Positions 41,483 through 50,736 of a DNA stretch of 64,000 nucleotides are shown here, in pieces; position 1 is the stretch's first letter; the number at the start of each line of letters is the position of its first letter. The position numbers and the translations under genes are program-made. Source of the stretch: JAIEOG01 sp964519985 (GTDB taxonomy: Bacteria > Bdellovibrionota > FAC87 > UBA2466); the NCBI GenBank assembly GCA_964519985.1, contig CAZFMF010000001.1, positions 248,001-312,000 of the forward strand, given 5' to 3'. The notes under the pieces are model-generated. The model was not told where the DNA came from and searched no databases. It was given only the letters and a program-made list of their open reading frames with translations.

Positions 41483-42086
41483 GGTGCTTCACGATTTCGT
41501 TCTCATCGAGCGTCACAATCCCCATCGAGATGGCAATCTTGAATGCGCTCTGCACCGGAATGTCCAAGGGGATGAGATCCGATTCCTTGACGAGCAAGTA
41601 GAACCCACTGGTCGGATTCGGCGCACACGGAACGAAAACGTTCACGTAGCCGGGTTCGAGGTGGGCGGTGATGCGCTTATCCGGGGTGCCGGTACGAAAA
41701 CCAATCGAGAGTAGACCTGTCGAAGGGAAGCGGACCAAAACGGCATCATGAAACTTGTCGGATTGCGGGTTCAGCATCGTTTCCAGGAACTTTTTTATCG
41801 TGCCGTAGATTCCGCCGGCTAGAGGCGTGCGTTTCAAAATGGCGTCGAAGAATGTGAAGAAGGCTTTCGCCAAGTGATTCTTCGCCACGATCCCGATCAG
41901 AACGATAATGCTGAGCGCCAACAAGAGACCGAGGCCCGGAAAATCAAAGGGTAAGTGCTGGGTCGGCAAATAATTGCGGACATTGCCCTCTAAGGTGTTG
42001 ATCAGCCAAAAAAGCAGGTTGAGGGTCGCGATGATTGGAACGAGGACTAAGACCCCCGTGATAAACGCGTTGCGCAGTTCCTTCAT
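41475..42086 (-). CDS. DUF502 family membrane protein
   Basis: This is a 203-residue protein. Two transmembrane helices (about 7-30 and 50-72) are followed by a soluble domain with the family string PLAGGIYGTIKKFLETML and FVPCAPNPTSGFYLLV. DUF502 proteins are widespread in bacteria, with no settled role. The ATG overlaps the panC stop (ATGA). Its position between panC and smpB says little about function. Confidence 0.9.
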   Translation of the reverse strand: MKELRNAFITGVLVLVPIIATLNLLFWLINTLEGNVRNYLPTQHLPFDFPGLGLLLALSIIVLIGIVAKNHLAKAFFTFFDAILKRTPLAGGIYGTIKKFLETMLNPQSDKFHDAVLVRFPSTGLLSIGFRTGTPDKRITAHLEPGYVNVFVPCAPNPTSGFYLLVKESDLIPLDIPVQSAFKIAISMGIVTLDENEIVKHHG

Positions 42087-42946
42087 GGCAGCTCCCGCAG
42101 TGGCACATTGTCAATGAGACGCGTATTGCCCGCTTTTACGGCGATAAAGAGGCGCGGCATTGGAATTTCGGAAAGTCGGGTTTCGGTGGCGGCGGGCACG
42201 AGCGTGCGTTCCGGTGCCACCGTGAGATATTCGATCTTGAGCGGACTGGTTTCTAAAATATTCGCCGCGGCCGCCAACGCGTCGCCGACGGTGGCCGAGG
42301 TTTGCCCTTGGGCGACGCCGATCGCGCGCTTCCAAGCTTCCGGAATCTTTGCCGCCCAGCTTCGCTCTTCGGAACTTAAGTAACGGTTACGGGAGGAAAG
42401 AGCCAGACCATCGGCTTCGCGCACGATCGGTTCGGGAATGATGGTCAACGGCAAGTTCAGATCTTCGGTCATTTGTTGGATGATGCGAAGCTGCTGAAAA
42501 TCTTTTTCGCCAAAGACGGCGAAATCCGCTTGGGTGATCTGAAAGAGTTTCATGCAGACGGTCGTCACGCCTTCGAAGTGACCCGGTCGAGAGGCCCCGC
42601 AAAGATTTTCCGAAAGCAGGTTCACGCGCACGCGGGAGTGAAAGCCTTCGGGGTAAAAGTCCTTCTGAGTCGGAGAAATCAAGAGGTCAACATCAAGCTC
42701 CTCGAGTTTCTTCATGTCCTCTTCAAACGGGCGCGGGTAACGATCGAAGTCTTCGCCCGCGCCAAACTGCAGCGGGTTCACAAAGATACTGACGACGGTT
42801 TTTTGGCCAAAGCGTTTGGCGGTTTCGACTAAGCGAAGGTGCCCCTCGTGCAAGGCTCCCATCGTGGGCACGAACGCAATCTTGGCGTCGCGCTTCCATC
42901 GCACCGTCATTTCCTGAATCACTTGCGGGGAATTCAGTACGAGCAT
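42083..42946 (-). CDS. panC: Pantothenate synthetase
   Basis: The ATG at 42946 (MLVLNSPQVI) lies one base after the panB stop (TAAAATG). The product is 287 residues. Motifs: FVPTMGALHEGHLRL (HIGH-like), SIFVNPLQFGAGEDFDRYPR, FGEKDFQQLRIIQQM, VREADGLALSSRNRYL. The enzyme joins pantoate and beta-alanine using ATP. An in-frame earlier codon at 42994 would overlap panB and lacks support. Confidence 0.95.
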   Translation of the reverse strand: MLVLNSPQVIQEMTVRWKRDAKIAFVPTMGALHEGHLRLVETAKRFGQKTVVSIFVNPLQFGAGEDFDRYPRPFEEDMKKLEELDVDLLISPTQKDFYPEGFHSRVRVNLLSENLCGASRPGHFEGVTTVCMKLFQITQADFAVFGEKDFQQLRIIQQMTEDLNLPLTIIPEPIVREADGLALSSRNRYLSSEERSWAAKIPEAWKRAIGVAQGQTSATVGDALAAAANILETSPLKIEYLTVAPERTLVPAATETRLSEIPMPRLFIAVKAGNTRLIDNVPLRELP

Positions 42947-42947
42947 T

Positions 42948-43757
42948 TTAAAAACTATGTTCCTCGTCGGGAAATCGGCCCGAGCGAACTTCATCCGCGA
43001 ACTGGCCGACCGCCTCCGTGACCAAAGAGGCCATCGCCGCGTAGTGTTTCACGAAACGGGGTTTGAAACTGGGATTGAGCCCCAAAAGATCCTGCATTAC
43101 CAGCACCTGGCCGTCGCAGTCGATGCCGGCGCCGATTCCAATCGTGGGGACTTTCACGCGCGCGGTAATCTCCGCGGCCAAGTCGGAAGGCACGCCTTCC
43201 ACGACGAGGCTGTAAACACCGGCATCTTCGAGGGCGATCGCGTCGTGCAGGATCGACGCGCGCGCGCTGTCCGACTTGCCCTGCACCTTAAATCCACCGA
43301 AGGCGTGAACACTTTGGGGCGTGAGTCCGATATGGCCCATCACCGGAATGCCGATCGAAACCAGGCGTTCCACGGTCTCCGCCATCGCGGCGCCGCCTTC
43401 CAATTTCACCGCTTCGGCGCCGCCTTCGGCGAGCAGACGGCTGGCGCTTTTCACCGCGTCACGAACGCTGGGTTGGTACGCGCCAAACGGAAGATCGGCA
43501 ACCAGGTGCGCGAGGCGCGCGGTGCTGGCCACGGCCTTCGTATGGTAAATGACATCTTCTAATGTCACGCCGAGCGTGGTCGGCCGGCCTTGGATCACCA
43601 TTCCCATCGAATCGCCGACCAAGAGCACATCGCAAAAGGGGTCTAAAAGACGGGCGAAAGTGCAATCGTAGGCCGTAACGGCCACGATTTTTTCGCCACC
43701 CTTACGCGCCCTTACGGTCGCGGCGGTCTGCTTCGTCGGGGAGGGGGTCTTCGACAT
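42948..43757 (-). CDS. panB: 3-methyl-2-oxobutanoate hydroxymethyltransferase
   Basis: The ATG at 43757 (MSKTPSPTKQTAATVR) is chosen because the preceding frame runs through the palindromic repeat at 43806-43866. The product is 269 residues: IVAVTAYDCTFARLLD, DVLLVGDSMGMVIQG with the metal-binding Asp, VKLEGG, GHIGLTPQSVHAFGG and GIGAGIDCDGQVLV. It makes ketopantoate, the first committed step to pantothenate. It is first in the run panB-panC-DUF502-smpB. Confidence 0.95.
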   Translation of the reverse strand: MSKTPSPTKQTAATVRARKGGEKIVAVTAYDCTFARLLDPFCDVLLVGDSMGMVIQGRPTTLGVTLEDVIYHTKAVASTARLAHLVADLPFGAYQPSVRDAVKSASRLLAEGGAEAVKLEGGAAMAETVERLVSIGIPVMGHIGLTPQSVHAFGGFKVQGKSDSARASILHDAIALEDAGVYSLVVEGVPSDLAAEITARVKVPTIGIGAGIDCDGQVLVMQDLLGLNPSFKPRFVKHYAAMASLVTEAVGQFADEVRSGRFPDEEHSF

Positions 43758-43805
43758 GAGGACGGCACTATACCGAAGAAGAGGGGAATGTAAAATCACC
43801 CCTCT

Positions 43806-43866
43806 GTCATTGCGAGGGAACCGAAGCAATCTCGCTCATAGATTGCTTCGCTGCGCTCGCAATGAC
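43806..43866. repeat. REP-like palindromic element
   Basis: GTCATTGCGAG (43806) pairs with CTCGCAATGAC (43856), and GAAGCAATCT (43823) with AGATTGCTTC (43840), separated by CGCTCAT. A half copy is at 40988-41012 and a weaker one near 49955-49972 (TCATTGCGAACGAACGGAAG). It is a dispersed intergenic palindrome of the TCATTGCGAGC kind found in several phyla. Confidence 0.75.
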
Positions 43867-43874
43867 GGGGCCGT

Positions 43875-45197
43875 CTAAAGCTGTGAGGCTAAAGTGGCGC
43901 CGACGATCCAGGCTTGGCCGGCGATGGTGTAGCCGGGGGCGCCGATGGAGTCGGCCGCGGCTTTAACAACCGTGCGGGCTTTGAGGAAATGCGCCTGAGC
44001 GTGGAGAGTGAGAGAAAGTCCGTTGAAGAACAAAGGGTTGCCCAATTCCCGCTTTAGGCTGAGCCCGGCGACATGAGTGTCGGCGTCCAGCAGGTTTCCG
44101 ATGCCGGAAAGATCCGCGATCGCGGTCGGGCGAAACTGATACCCGGCGCCTATCTTCCAACGGCGCCACCCGCGCCATTCGACCGAGGCGCGCGGGTTCC
44201 AGGTGTCGCGCATCGGGACATTCGCCGGCACGGTGGAACGATTATTTCCCGAGGCATCTCGCGTGGAGAGCATCATGTAGCGAGGTTGGTAGGCGCTCCA
44301 ACGTTGCCACGAAATACCGACGGAAGCCGAGGCGACCGTCCAATTTTTCTGAACATCGCACTCTAGGATCGCAGGCTCAAAATACAATGAACCTTGGACC
44401 TCGGCCGGTTGGTTGGCGACGTCCATGCCTCCCACATCCGCGATGCCGACAAACTTTTGGTAGAAAACCGGATTCACCGCCGCTCGGTACACCACTGCGC
44501 TGCTCCAGCTGTCCAAGGAGCCATACAGGCCGACGAGCCCCGCGGAGTTGAAACCGACATCCATGACCATTCGGCTCGAAGGATTTTCCGTCGTCAAAGC
44601 AGACTCGCCGACGCCGGAACTCGTCATGTAGAGCGAGAGCCCGCCGCCGAGAAAAAGGTGTCGTGGAATCAACTCCAATGCCCCACTGAAAGTGGCTTTG
44701 AACTGGGTGTCGGCAGCGCCGTAGCGGAGGGGAGTGAAATCATACGGTGACAAAGCGACCCACCGACGGGCTTGCCCCATCGGTCCCGAAAGTGCGAGGC
44801 CGACGCCCGCGCGATGATTCGGCCAAATGCCCAAAGAAAAAGGATGATTGTAGCCCGCCGCCCATAGCGACGTACGGGTTTGGGTGAGTTCCGCATTGCC
44901 GATGCGATCGGCGCCATCGCGGGTACGGTACCGACGGCTATCGAGCAAAACATTCGAGGGGTTCTTTATCTGAGTGTTTACCCAGCTGATATTGAACGAG
45001 AAGTGCTTTGCCGGGCTGGCGGCCAGTAGGGCGGGATTCAGCAAGGCCGCAAAGGGATTGTTCGGTTCGGCCGTCACACCCCCGACCCGGCCCGAGGTCG
45101 TTCCGTCCAGGCCATATGTTTGATCGTGTTGGGCACGCGCGGGCGCGGCAAAATACAGGACGACTAGGAGGCCTAGAATGCGCGCTTCTAATGTCAT
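43875..45197 (-). CDS. Outer-membrane beta-barrel protein (OmpP1/FadL-like)
   Basis: This is a 440-residue protein with a signal peptide (LGLLVVLYFAAPARAQ), an early NPFAALLNPALLAASPAK segment typical of FadL/OmpP1 proteins, many amphipathic strands and a barrel-like C-terminus (IVGATLASQL). It probably forms a porin or hydrophobic-compound channel. The family assignment rests on the N-terminal NPA motif and barrel texture. Confidence 0.65.
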   Translation of the reverse strand: MTLEARILGLLVVLYFAAPARAQHDQTYGLDGTTSGRVGGVTAEPNNPFAALLNPALLAASPAKHFSFNISWVNTQIKNPSNVLLDSRRYRTRDGADRIGNAELTQTRTSLWAAGYNHPFSLGIWPNHRAGVGLALSGPMGQARRWVALSPYDFTPLRYGAADTQFKATFSGALELIPRHLFLGGGLSLYMTSSGVGESALTTENPSSRMVMDVGFNSAGLVGLYGSLDSWSSAVVYRAAVNPVFYQKFVGIADVGGMDVANQPAEVQGSLYFEPAILECDVQKNWTVASASVGISWQRWSAYQPRYMMLSTRDASGNNRSTVPANVPMRDTWNPRASVEWRGWRRWKIGAGYQFRPTAIADLSGIGNLLDADTHVAGLSLKRELGNPLFFNGLSLTLHAQAHFLKARTVVKAAADSIGAPGYTIAGQAWIVGATLASQL

Positions 45198-45212
45198 GGA
45201 CTGCCTATAGCG

Positions 45213-46037
45213 CTACACCGTTGGGCTAGGCTCGGCAACGAAAAGCCCCAGACGTTCGCCGAGTATTCGGTATTGTTCGGGAGAAAGCTCTTCCGGTCGG
45301 GCGTTAGAGGAGACGCCCAACGCCTCCAGGGCTTCGTCGGTAGATCGCCCCGGCAACGCCGTCTTGAGATTGTTCGAAAGTTTCTTCCGCCGCTGCTGAA
45401 ATGCCCCGCGCACAAACGCCCGGAAGGCGTCGGGGATGCGAGGCCCGCGCGGGCGGTAGCGAAGCGCCTCGGAGTCGACATCGGGAACGGGGTAAAACGC
45501 GCCCGGCGGGATAATACCGAGGCTTTCCACTTCAAACTGCAACTGCATCAAAACGGTGAGCGCGCCGTAAGCCGGCGTGCGGGGTTCGGCATTCACCCGG
45601 GCGGCAAATTCGCGCTGATAGGTCAGCACCATCTGGACCGGCGGCGTAGGTAACTCGGCCAAGGCGAAAGTGATCACCGATGAGAGATGGTACGGCAGGT
45701 TGGAAAGCACGGTAATGCGTTTGCCGGCCGAAAGGGTTTTCAAATCCTGATCGAGAACATCGCCTTCGATGAGGAGCATGCCGGGAATGGTTTGGCGTAG
45801 GTGTTCCGAGAGTTTTCGATCGTACTCAAAAAGCGTGACCGGCTTGCTGGCTTTTTCTACGAGAGGGCGCGTGAGGGCACCCAAACCCGGGCCAATTTCC
45901 CAAACCGCATCGGCATCCACCGCGAGGGTTTCTTTCACTAAGCGTTCAGCCCAATGCGGAGAAAGCAGAAAATTCTGGCTGAGACTTTTGCGGGCGGCCG
46001 CCCCTAACGAATCCAGAATGACCTTGGGGTGGCTCAC
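45213..46037 (-). CDS. rsmA: 16S rRNA dimethyltransferase RsmA/KsgA
   Basis: The start is GTG 46037 (VSHPKVILDSLG), overlapping the tsaD stop (GTGA). The product is 274 residues. Motifs: KSLSQNFLL, VWEIGPGLGALTRPL (SAM site), ITVLSNLPYHLSS (NLPY catalytic), PPVQMVLTYQREFAAR, FYPVPDVDSEALR, RRKKLSNNL. It dimethylates two adenines near the 3' end of 16S rRNA. Confidence 0.95.
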   Translation of the reverse strand: MSHPKVILDSLGAAARKSLSQNFLLSPHWAERLVKETLAVDADAVWEIGPGLGALTRPLVEKASKPVTLFEYDRKLSEHLRQTIPGMLLIEGDVLDQDLKTLSAGKRITVLSNLPYHLSSVITFALAELPTPPVQMVLTYQREFAARVNAEPRTPAYGALTVLMQLQFEVESLGIIPPGAFYPVPDVDSEALRYRPRGPRIPDAFRAFVRGAFQQRRKKLSNNLKTALPGRSTDEALEALGVSSNARPEELSPEQYRILGERLGLFVAEPSPTV

Positions 46038-47038
46038 GCGAGCTCCGCATGGGCAATTGGAGTGGCAGTCCAAGGTGCGTTTTCCAAACGCCCTTCTTTT
46101 TCCAGTAGGGCCGCGAGCAAACCCACCATCGCCGCATTGTCGGAGCAATGGCGCGGCGGCGGGAAATAAGCCCCCGGCAATTTTTCCCGCAGGCGGCTAT
46201 TGCAGGCGACGCCACCCGCCACTACGATCTGGCCTACGCCCAGTGCCCTTTGGCTCGATTCGACTCTATCGACAAGCGCATCGATGATCGCTTCTTGGGC
46301 GGATGCGGCCAGTGCCAGTCGATCGGCGTCGGAGAGCGGTTCGAGTTTGCGGATCTGATTCGCCACCGAGGTCTTGAGGCCCGAAAACGAAAATTGAAAA
46401 TCATCCGGTTTGCTGCGCGGAAAAGCAAATCGCGCGCGGTCTTCCGGAGTAGCCGATTCGCGCACCCATTTGTCGATGCGCGGCCCCGCCGGGTAGGGAA
46501 GTTGGAGCAGTTTTCCGATCTTATCGAACGCCTCGCCGGCGGCATCATCGAGTGTTCCGCCCAACCAGCGATAACGCGCGGGGCTTTCCGCGTGAAAGAG
46601 TTCGGTATGGCCGCCGCTTACCACCAACGCCAACCACGGAAATTTTGGCGGCTCGCCACCTTCGAGCGAAATCAAACACGGGGAAAAAAGGTGCGCTTGT
46701 AAGTGGTCATGGATCGAAAAGGGCTTTTTCAGCGCAAAGGCCAATGACTTGGCGTACGTGACGCCGACCAGAAGCGCGCCAATGAGGCCGGGCCGATGGG
46801 TCACGGCGATATGGTCGATTTCGTTGAGCGCCAAACCCGCACGGGCCAGCGCCTCGCGAACCGCCAATGGCAAGGCTTTTAGGTGCTCGCGGCTAGCGAC
46901 CTCCGGAACGATGCCGCCGTAGGCTTCCATGCTTTGGGTGTGCGAGAGCACGACATCGGCGCATAGTTTCCAAGCGTCGGTATCGACGATGGCGGCGCAG
47001 GATTCGTCGCAGCTCGTATCAATGGCCAGGATCTTCAC
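46034..47038 (-). CDS. tsaD: tRNA N6-threonylcarbamoyladenosine transferase TsaD
   Basis: This is a 334-residue protein of ASKHA fold: LAIDTSCDESCAAIVD, GGIVPEVASREHLKAL, TVTHRPGL-like VTHRPGLIGALLVG, IHDHLQAHLFSP with the metal His pair, LVVSGGHTELFH, LGGTLDDAAGEAFDKIGKLL, and GGVACNSRLRE. It puts the threonylcarbamoyl group on A37 of ANN-decoding tRNAs with TsaB and TsaE, which are not in the window. Confidence 0.97.
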   Translation of the reverse strand: MKILAIDTSCDESCAAIVDTDAWKLCADVVLSHTQSMEAYGGIVPEVASREHLKALPLAVREALARAGLALNEIDHIAVTHRPGLIGALLVGVTYAKSLAFALKKPFSIHDHLQAHLFSPCLISLEGGEPPKFPWLALVVSGGHTELFHAESPARYRWLGGTLDDAAGEAFDKIGKLLQLPYPAGPRIDKWVRESATPEDRARFAFPRSKPDDFQFSFSGLKTSVANQIRKLEPLSDADRLALAASAQEAIIDALVDRVESSQRALGVGQIVVAGGVACNSRLREKLPGAYFPPPRHCSDNAAMVGLLAALLEKEGRLENAPWTATPIAHAELA

Positions 47039-47053
47039 GGGCGGAAAGTGCCA

Positions 47054-47863
47054 CTAAACCTTAAACAAGTCCATCGTTAGCGCGAAAAGGTCTTCTTCGT
47101 TCGGCTCGGCCAGTACCGGCTCGAGTCGCTCAATCAAATGGAGCATCCAATTGCGCAGGAGTTCCGCGTTGGCCTTTGAAAGCGCAATGGGCCCAGAGTA
47201 GTGCAGGTTGATGGGGTCATCGACATCTAGGGCGGTCAAAGCGCGAATCCGCCAATTCGAATTGTGTTTGTGAATCATCAGGTTGTCGTGCTTCAGGTGC
47301 ATGCGCCGACCGGTGGCGGCGAGGTAGCCTTCGGCGTTCTCCGCCACAATTCCCGTTTCCTGTAAGAACGCGATCGTATCCATCACCGAGGCCACCGGGA
47401 GTTTCAGGCGATCCGCAATCGCCTTCGGTGTCCATTTGCCCGGCACCATTAAGAGCACGTGAATCGCCGATGGGATCCAGTTGCTGTAGTAGCGGTGCAT
47501 GCTTTCTTGGGTGAGGGATTGTTCCGGTTTCACCCGCTCGCTGATTTTCTGATGTTTTGCCCGCAAGCTGTCGAGTTGCACACCGTAGTGTTTGCGTAAG
47601 CTCGCCGTGCCGGCCCGCCCGTGGTGCACGAGGAGTAGGAAGAACTTCCCTTCGTCGCCGGTGTGTTCCAAGAATTCATCGACGAGCACCGCATGTTCGA
47701 GACTGAAGTGCGGTTTGCCGGTGAGCACTTGCGTCACGAACGCCGGTTGGCATTTCAAGTGCGCGGCGAGTCGCGCCCGAATGCCTCGCTCCGGACCGGT
47801 CGTCGGCAGACGCACCGCGAGATAGTTTTTATAGTCGATAAAATCGAAGATGGTTCGATTCAT
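47054..47863 (-). CDS. TIGR02147 family regulator-like protein
   Basis: This is a 269-residue protein with the family hallmarks: N-terminal IFDFIDYKNYLAVRL, an HTH-like section (RARLAAHLKCQPAFVTQVLT), FSLEHAVLVDEFLEHTGDEG, a middle helix pair and KADRLKLPVASV-like AIADRLKLPVASVMDTIAFL winged-helix. TIGR02147 proteins are abundant in Bdellovibrio and Fibrobacter and are thought to be transcription regulators. It is divergent from the secreted protease gene, with a 129-base A+T-rich gap that may hold both promoters. Confidence 0.85.
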   Translation of the reverse strand: MNRTIFDFIDYKNYLAVRLPTTGPERGIRARLAAHLKCQPAFVTQVLTGKPHFSLEHAVLVDEFLEHTGDEGKFFLLLVHHGRAGTASLRKHYGVQLDSLRAKHQKISERVKPEQSLTQESMHRYYSNWIPSAIHVLLMVPGKWTPKAIADRLKLPVASVMDTIAFLQETGIVAENAEGYLAATGRRMHLKHDNLMIHKHNSNWRIRALTALDVDDPINLHYSGPIALSKANAELLRNWMLHLIERLEPVLAEPNEEDLFALTMDLFKV

Positions 47864-47992
47864 TATTCAATTTTAAGTCCCCACTTAATATTTACTAACC
47901 ATTTTTAGAAAAAATGAATGGGAAGCAAATCCCCGATCTTCGATGATCAAATCAGATAGTATTTCTAAACAGAAAAAATATTGGGGGATGAG

Positions 47993-49891
47993 ATGGGTTA
48001 CCGGAAATGGGTAGTACTCTGTAGTCTTGCCGTTCTGTTTTTCTTCAACGCCGGTGCTTCCATCGCCGCGCATGGCGGGAGCACCGGGGGCGGGAACGTG
48101 GTTTCGTGCACGGATCCCCTGACCAATATCAAAACGCACCGCTTGTTAGATTACTACGAAGCGGAAACTTTGATGCCAGAACTATTGCCGGAACTCGGCT
48201 CGGGTAGGACCGAGATGGAGAAGGTCGATTTCGTCCTGGATCGCCTGGACAAGCTTGATCCCAAGCGGGCGAAGAAATATCGGGGTGTGGCCCACGATTT
48301 CTTCAAGAACACCCAGTTCATCCAGAACAAGGTGCTGCCGGATATCAATGATCATGGCTATGTGCCGAAGGAACCGCACTGCGTGATTGAGCAATTGGCG
48401 GTGCAAAATATCAGTCCGTTTCCTCAGGCGAAGAAGTACATCATTCGCGAGGAGTTCTGGAAAAAGCTTTCCATCGAAGATCGTGCGGGTTTGATTTTGC
48501 ACGAAGTGATTTACGAAGAAGCGATGGCGATGGGCCAAAAGACCTCGCGCAATAGTCGATACTTCAATGCGCTCATGAGCGCGAAGAAGCTCGAGACGTT
48601 AACGGCGACCGAATATGCGGATCGCCTGGAGCGGGTCGGCTTCACCGACAGTGGAAATAAACCCGTTGATCCCTCCCCATGGGAGTTCTCGGCCTCCACC
48701 TTTACCGTCCAAGTAGGCCAAGCTTTTTCGGTTCCGCTCGGCGACTTCATTATCAATGGGAGCGGAAGTGTTTTCCGATTCAATAAGGTACCGGTCGATT
48801 GGCCGAGTTGGCTGAGCCTAACCACCGCCGGTGTGCTTTCGGGAACGCCGCCGTCGACGAGTGTTGGAGGAAACACAATACGCGTTGCAGTCACGGGACC
48901 GGGCGATGTTGGAACGGTTGCCTTGTTGACGATTATGGTGCAGAAGTCCCTCGAAAATAAATTGCCTCTAGCAATCATGGGCGCGACCTACTCCGTCGAC
49001 TTGATGGAATGGTCTCCGGTCAGCTCCGGAATCAAAGCGATCCAGAAGTTCAGTGGTCCTTCGTGGCTAACGGTGCATGCCAATCGGGATTTAACCGGGG
49101 CTCCGCAGGTGAGTGACATCGGCCCTTTTCAGGTGCAGGTGGATTACCTTTACCAAACTCAAAAAGATGTCTACGAAACCTTGCCCGACGGCACACGGAA
49201 ATTGAAGACGATAACCGAGGATCGAGCCAAGCGAGTGACTTTGGAGGGTACGGTTGAAAAACACGCTCCCCTGGGTGATGTCGTGTCGGCCGGCGAACTG
49301 GACGAAGTGGTCAAAGTGAATATCAATGGAAAGGGATGTGCTGCAAGCATCGTAGGGCCGCGGGTTTTGCTTACCGCTGCACACTGTGCGACGCCAAATG
49401 AAACCGGTGAGTTCGTCTTTGGGAATGTTACCTACCGTTTCAAATTCACGCCGCATCCTTCCTTTGCTCGTGGAAGTTTGGATATGGCCCTCGGCCTCAT
49501 TAGCCAAGACGTAGTAAGCGCGAAACCGCTAAGCATTGAGGGCGACGTTCGGGTAGGTATGCAAGTCAATGGTCTTTCGTTGATGGCCGACCGGCAGAAC
49601 AAGCGAAGGGCGCGGGCCGAGGTCAAACAGGTGGTGCACTATCGGTTTACGGCGGAGCATGCGACGAAAGGGCAGATTATTTATCCCGGTGATTCAGGCG
49701 CCCCGGCCCTGGTAAACGAGGACAATCGAATTACCGGTATCGCTTACGCGGTAGGTATCTCGCCTAGGGGCGAGCCAGATGGGCTAACGCACTACATCCG
49801 TCTGCAAACCGCCGAAAGCCAGGACTTCCTTAAAACGTTCGCGAAATCGAACAATGTGGATATTTGCGGCGTGACGAAAACTTGCCCGTAA
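47993..49891 (+). CDS. Secreted trypsin-like serine protease with Ig-like domains
   Basis: The ATG at 47993 has GGGGATGAG upstream; a TTG four codons earlier is in frame. Signal peptide (VVLCSLAVLFFFNAGASIAA). Residues about 35-215 form a helical domain with LILHEVIYEEAMAMGQ. Two Ig-like/cadherin-type repeats follow (WLSLTTAGVLSGTPPSTS, FSGPSWLTVHA). The C-terminal chymotrypsin-like domain (about 430-630) has the full triad: LLTAAHCATP (His), GSLDMALGL (Asp), YPGDSGAPAL (Ser). A secreted protease with adhesive domains fits a predatory or scavenging life. A strong terminator follows. Confidence 0.85.
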   Translation: MGYRKWVVLCSLAVLFFFNAGASIAAHGGSTGGGNVVSCTDPLTNIKTHRLLDYYEAETLMPELLPELGSGRTEMEKVDFVLDRLDKLDPKRAKKYRGVAHDFFKNTQFIQNKVLPDINDHGYVPKEPHCVIEQLAVQNISPFPQAKKYIIREEFWKKLSIEDRAGLILHEVIYEEAMAMGQKTSRNSRYFNALMSAKKLETLTATEYADRLERVGFTDSGNKPVDPSPWEFSASTFTVQVGQAFSVPLGDFIINGSGSVFRFNKVPVDWPSWLSLTTAGVLSGTPPSTSVGGNTIRVAVTGPGDVGTVALLTIMVQKSLENKLPLAIMGATYSVDLMEWSPVSSGIKAIQKFSGPSWLTVHANRDLTGAPQVSDIGPFQVQVDYLYQTQKDVYETLPDGTRKLKTITEDRAKRVTLEGTVEKHAPLGDVVSAGELDEVVKVNINGKGCAASIVGPRVLLTAAHCATPNETGEFVFGNVTYRFKFTPHPSFARGSLDMALGLISQDVVSAKPLSIEGDVRVGMQVNGLSLMADRQNKRRARAEVKQVVHYRFTAEHATKGQIIYPGDSGAPALVNEDNRITGIAYAVGISPRGEPDGLTHYIRLQTAESQDFLKTFAKSNNVDICGVTKTCP

Positions 49892-49916
49892 GGACAGGAC
49901 ACTACACAAAAGAAAG

Positions 49917-49949
49917 GGCGGCCCGTGCACGAGCACGAGCCGCCTTTTT
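49917..49949 (+). terminator. Rho-independent terminator
   Basis: GGCGGCCCGTGC-ACGA- GCACGAGCCGCC is a 12-pair stem with one mismatched pair each side, followed at once by TTTTTG. It starts 25 bases after the protease stop and may also end the minus-strand outer-membrane gene at 49980 read the other way. Confidence 0.85.
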
Positions 49950-49979
49950 GTTGTCATTGCGAACGAACGGAAGCCAGCC

Positions 49980-50522
49980 TCACCATAGAACCGACATTTG
50001 AAAGACGTTGAAGGTCAAAAGGGGAGTGGTGCCGGTAGCCGTGGGCAGTAAGAAACTGACGCTGGGAACCCACGATACGTTTTGCCATAGACTCACGCGC
50101 TTACCGAGTTCGAATCCCAATAGGGCCGACACCGTCGTGCCTGAGGAGGAGAGGAGCTGCATCCCGCCGCCGATCGCCAAGAAAAAATCGTCCCGGAGAT
50201 CCGCGCCACCGAAGTTGAACGTCGGACCGACCAACAAATTCCAAAGCACCGCCGTGCCGCTGGCGCTCACCAAAGTGACATCGGTCAACGCGCCCACCTG
50301 GATATTGCGATGGAGGGCGATGTTGTACCGCAACGCTACGTCCATCTGGAAGGTCGTGAGTGCTGAATTCAGTCCCAGCTTATTGACTTGCCGAGCGGTG
50401 GCGCCCAGCTCGTGATAGATTTCCAGCGGCTCCGGACCGACAACCACGGGAGCGGCCGGTGCGGCTTGTGCGCCCGCACCCAAAATCAAACCGGCGAAGA
50501 GAACACGAACGAATAAAGACAT
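49980..50522 (-). CDS. Small outer-membrane beta-barrel protein
   Basis: This is a 180-residue protein with a signal peptide (VRVLFAGLILGAGAQA). The mature part shows about eight amphipathic strands (FQMDVALRYNIAL, LLVGPTFNFGGADL, DDFFLAIGGGMQLL, VSALLGFELGKRV) and ends FQMSVLW with a terminal aromatic, the usual barrel-insertion signal. The likely form is an eight-stranded barrel. Substrate or role unknown. Confidence 0.7.
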   Translation of the reverse strand: MSLFVRVLFAGLILGAGAQAAPAAPVVVGPEPLEIYHELGATARQVNKLGLNSALTTFQMDVALRYNIALHRNIQVGALTDVTLVSASGTAVLWNLLVGPTFNFGGADLRDDFFLAIGGGMQLLSSSGTTVSALLGFELGKRVSLWQNVSWVPSVSFLLPTATGTTPLLTFNVFQMSVLW

Positions 50523-50599
50523 AGATCCTCCAATGCAGAGGCATATGGCTTGGGCGCTGCCAGAACGTCAACAAAAAGGGGGGAGATTGCTTCAAAAGG

Positions 50600-50736
50600 C
50601 TACAGGGCACCTCGGTGCGATATGACTGGAAAGGCTGCGGCCTTTTGCTAGTCCAAAAGGCGGCAGGGTACCTTCGTGATGACTGGAAAGGTAGCGGGTA
50701 CCTTCGTGCGGGATGACTGGAAAGGAAGTGGGTACC
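50600..50736. repeat. Tandem short repeats, unit with ATGACTGGAAAGG
   Basis: ATGACTGGAAAGG occurs at 50622, 50679 and 50713, and GGGTACCTT(CGTG) or a near form at 50666, 50695 and 50730. The unit of about 35 bases repeats roughly three times between two convergently flanked minus-strand genes. The rest of the 50523-50736 gap holds no gene. Confidence 0.75.

Noticed and set aside
50600..50736. Short tandem repeats considered as a CRISPR array
   Set aside because: Units of about 35 bases have no distinct spacers and only three copies, and no cas genes are present.
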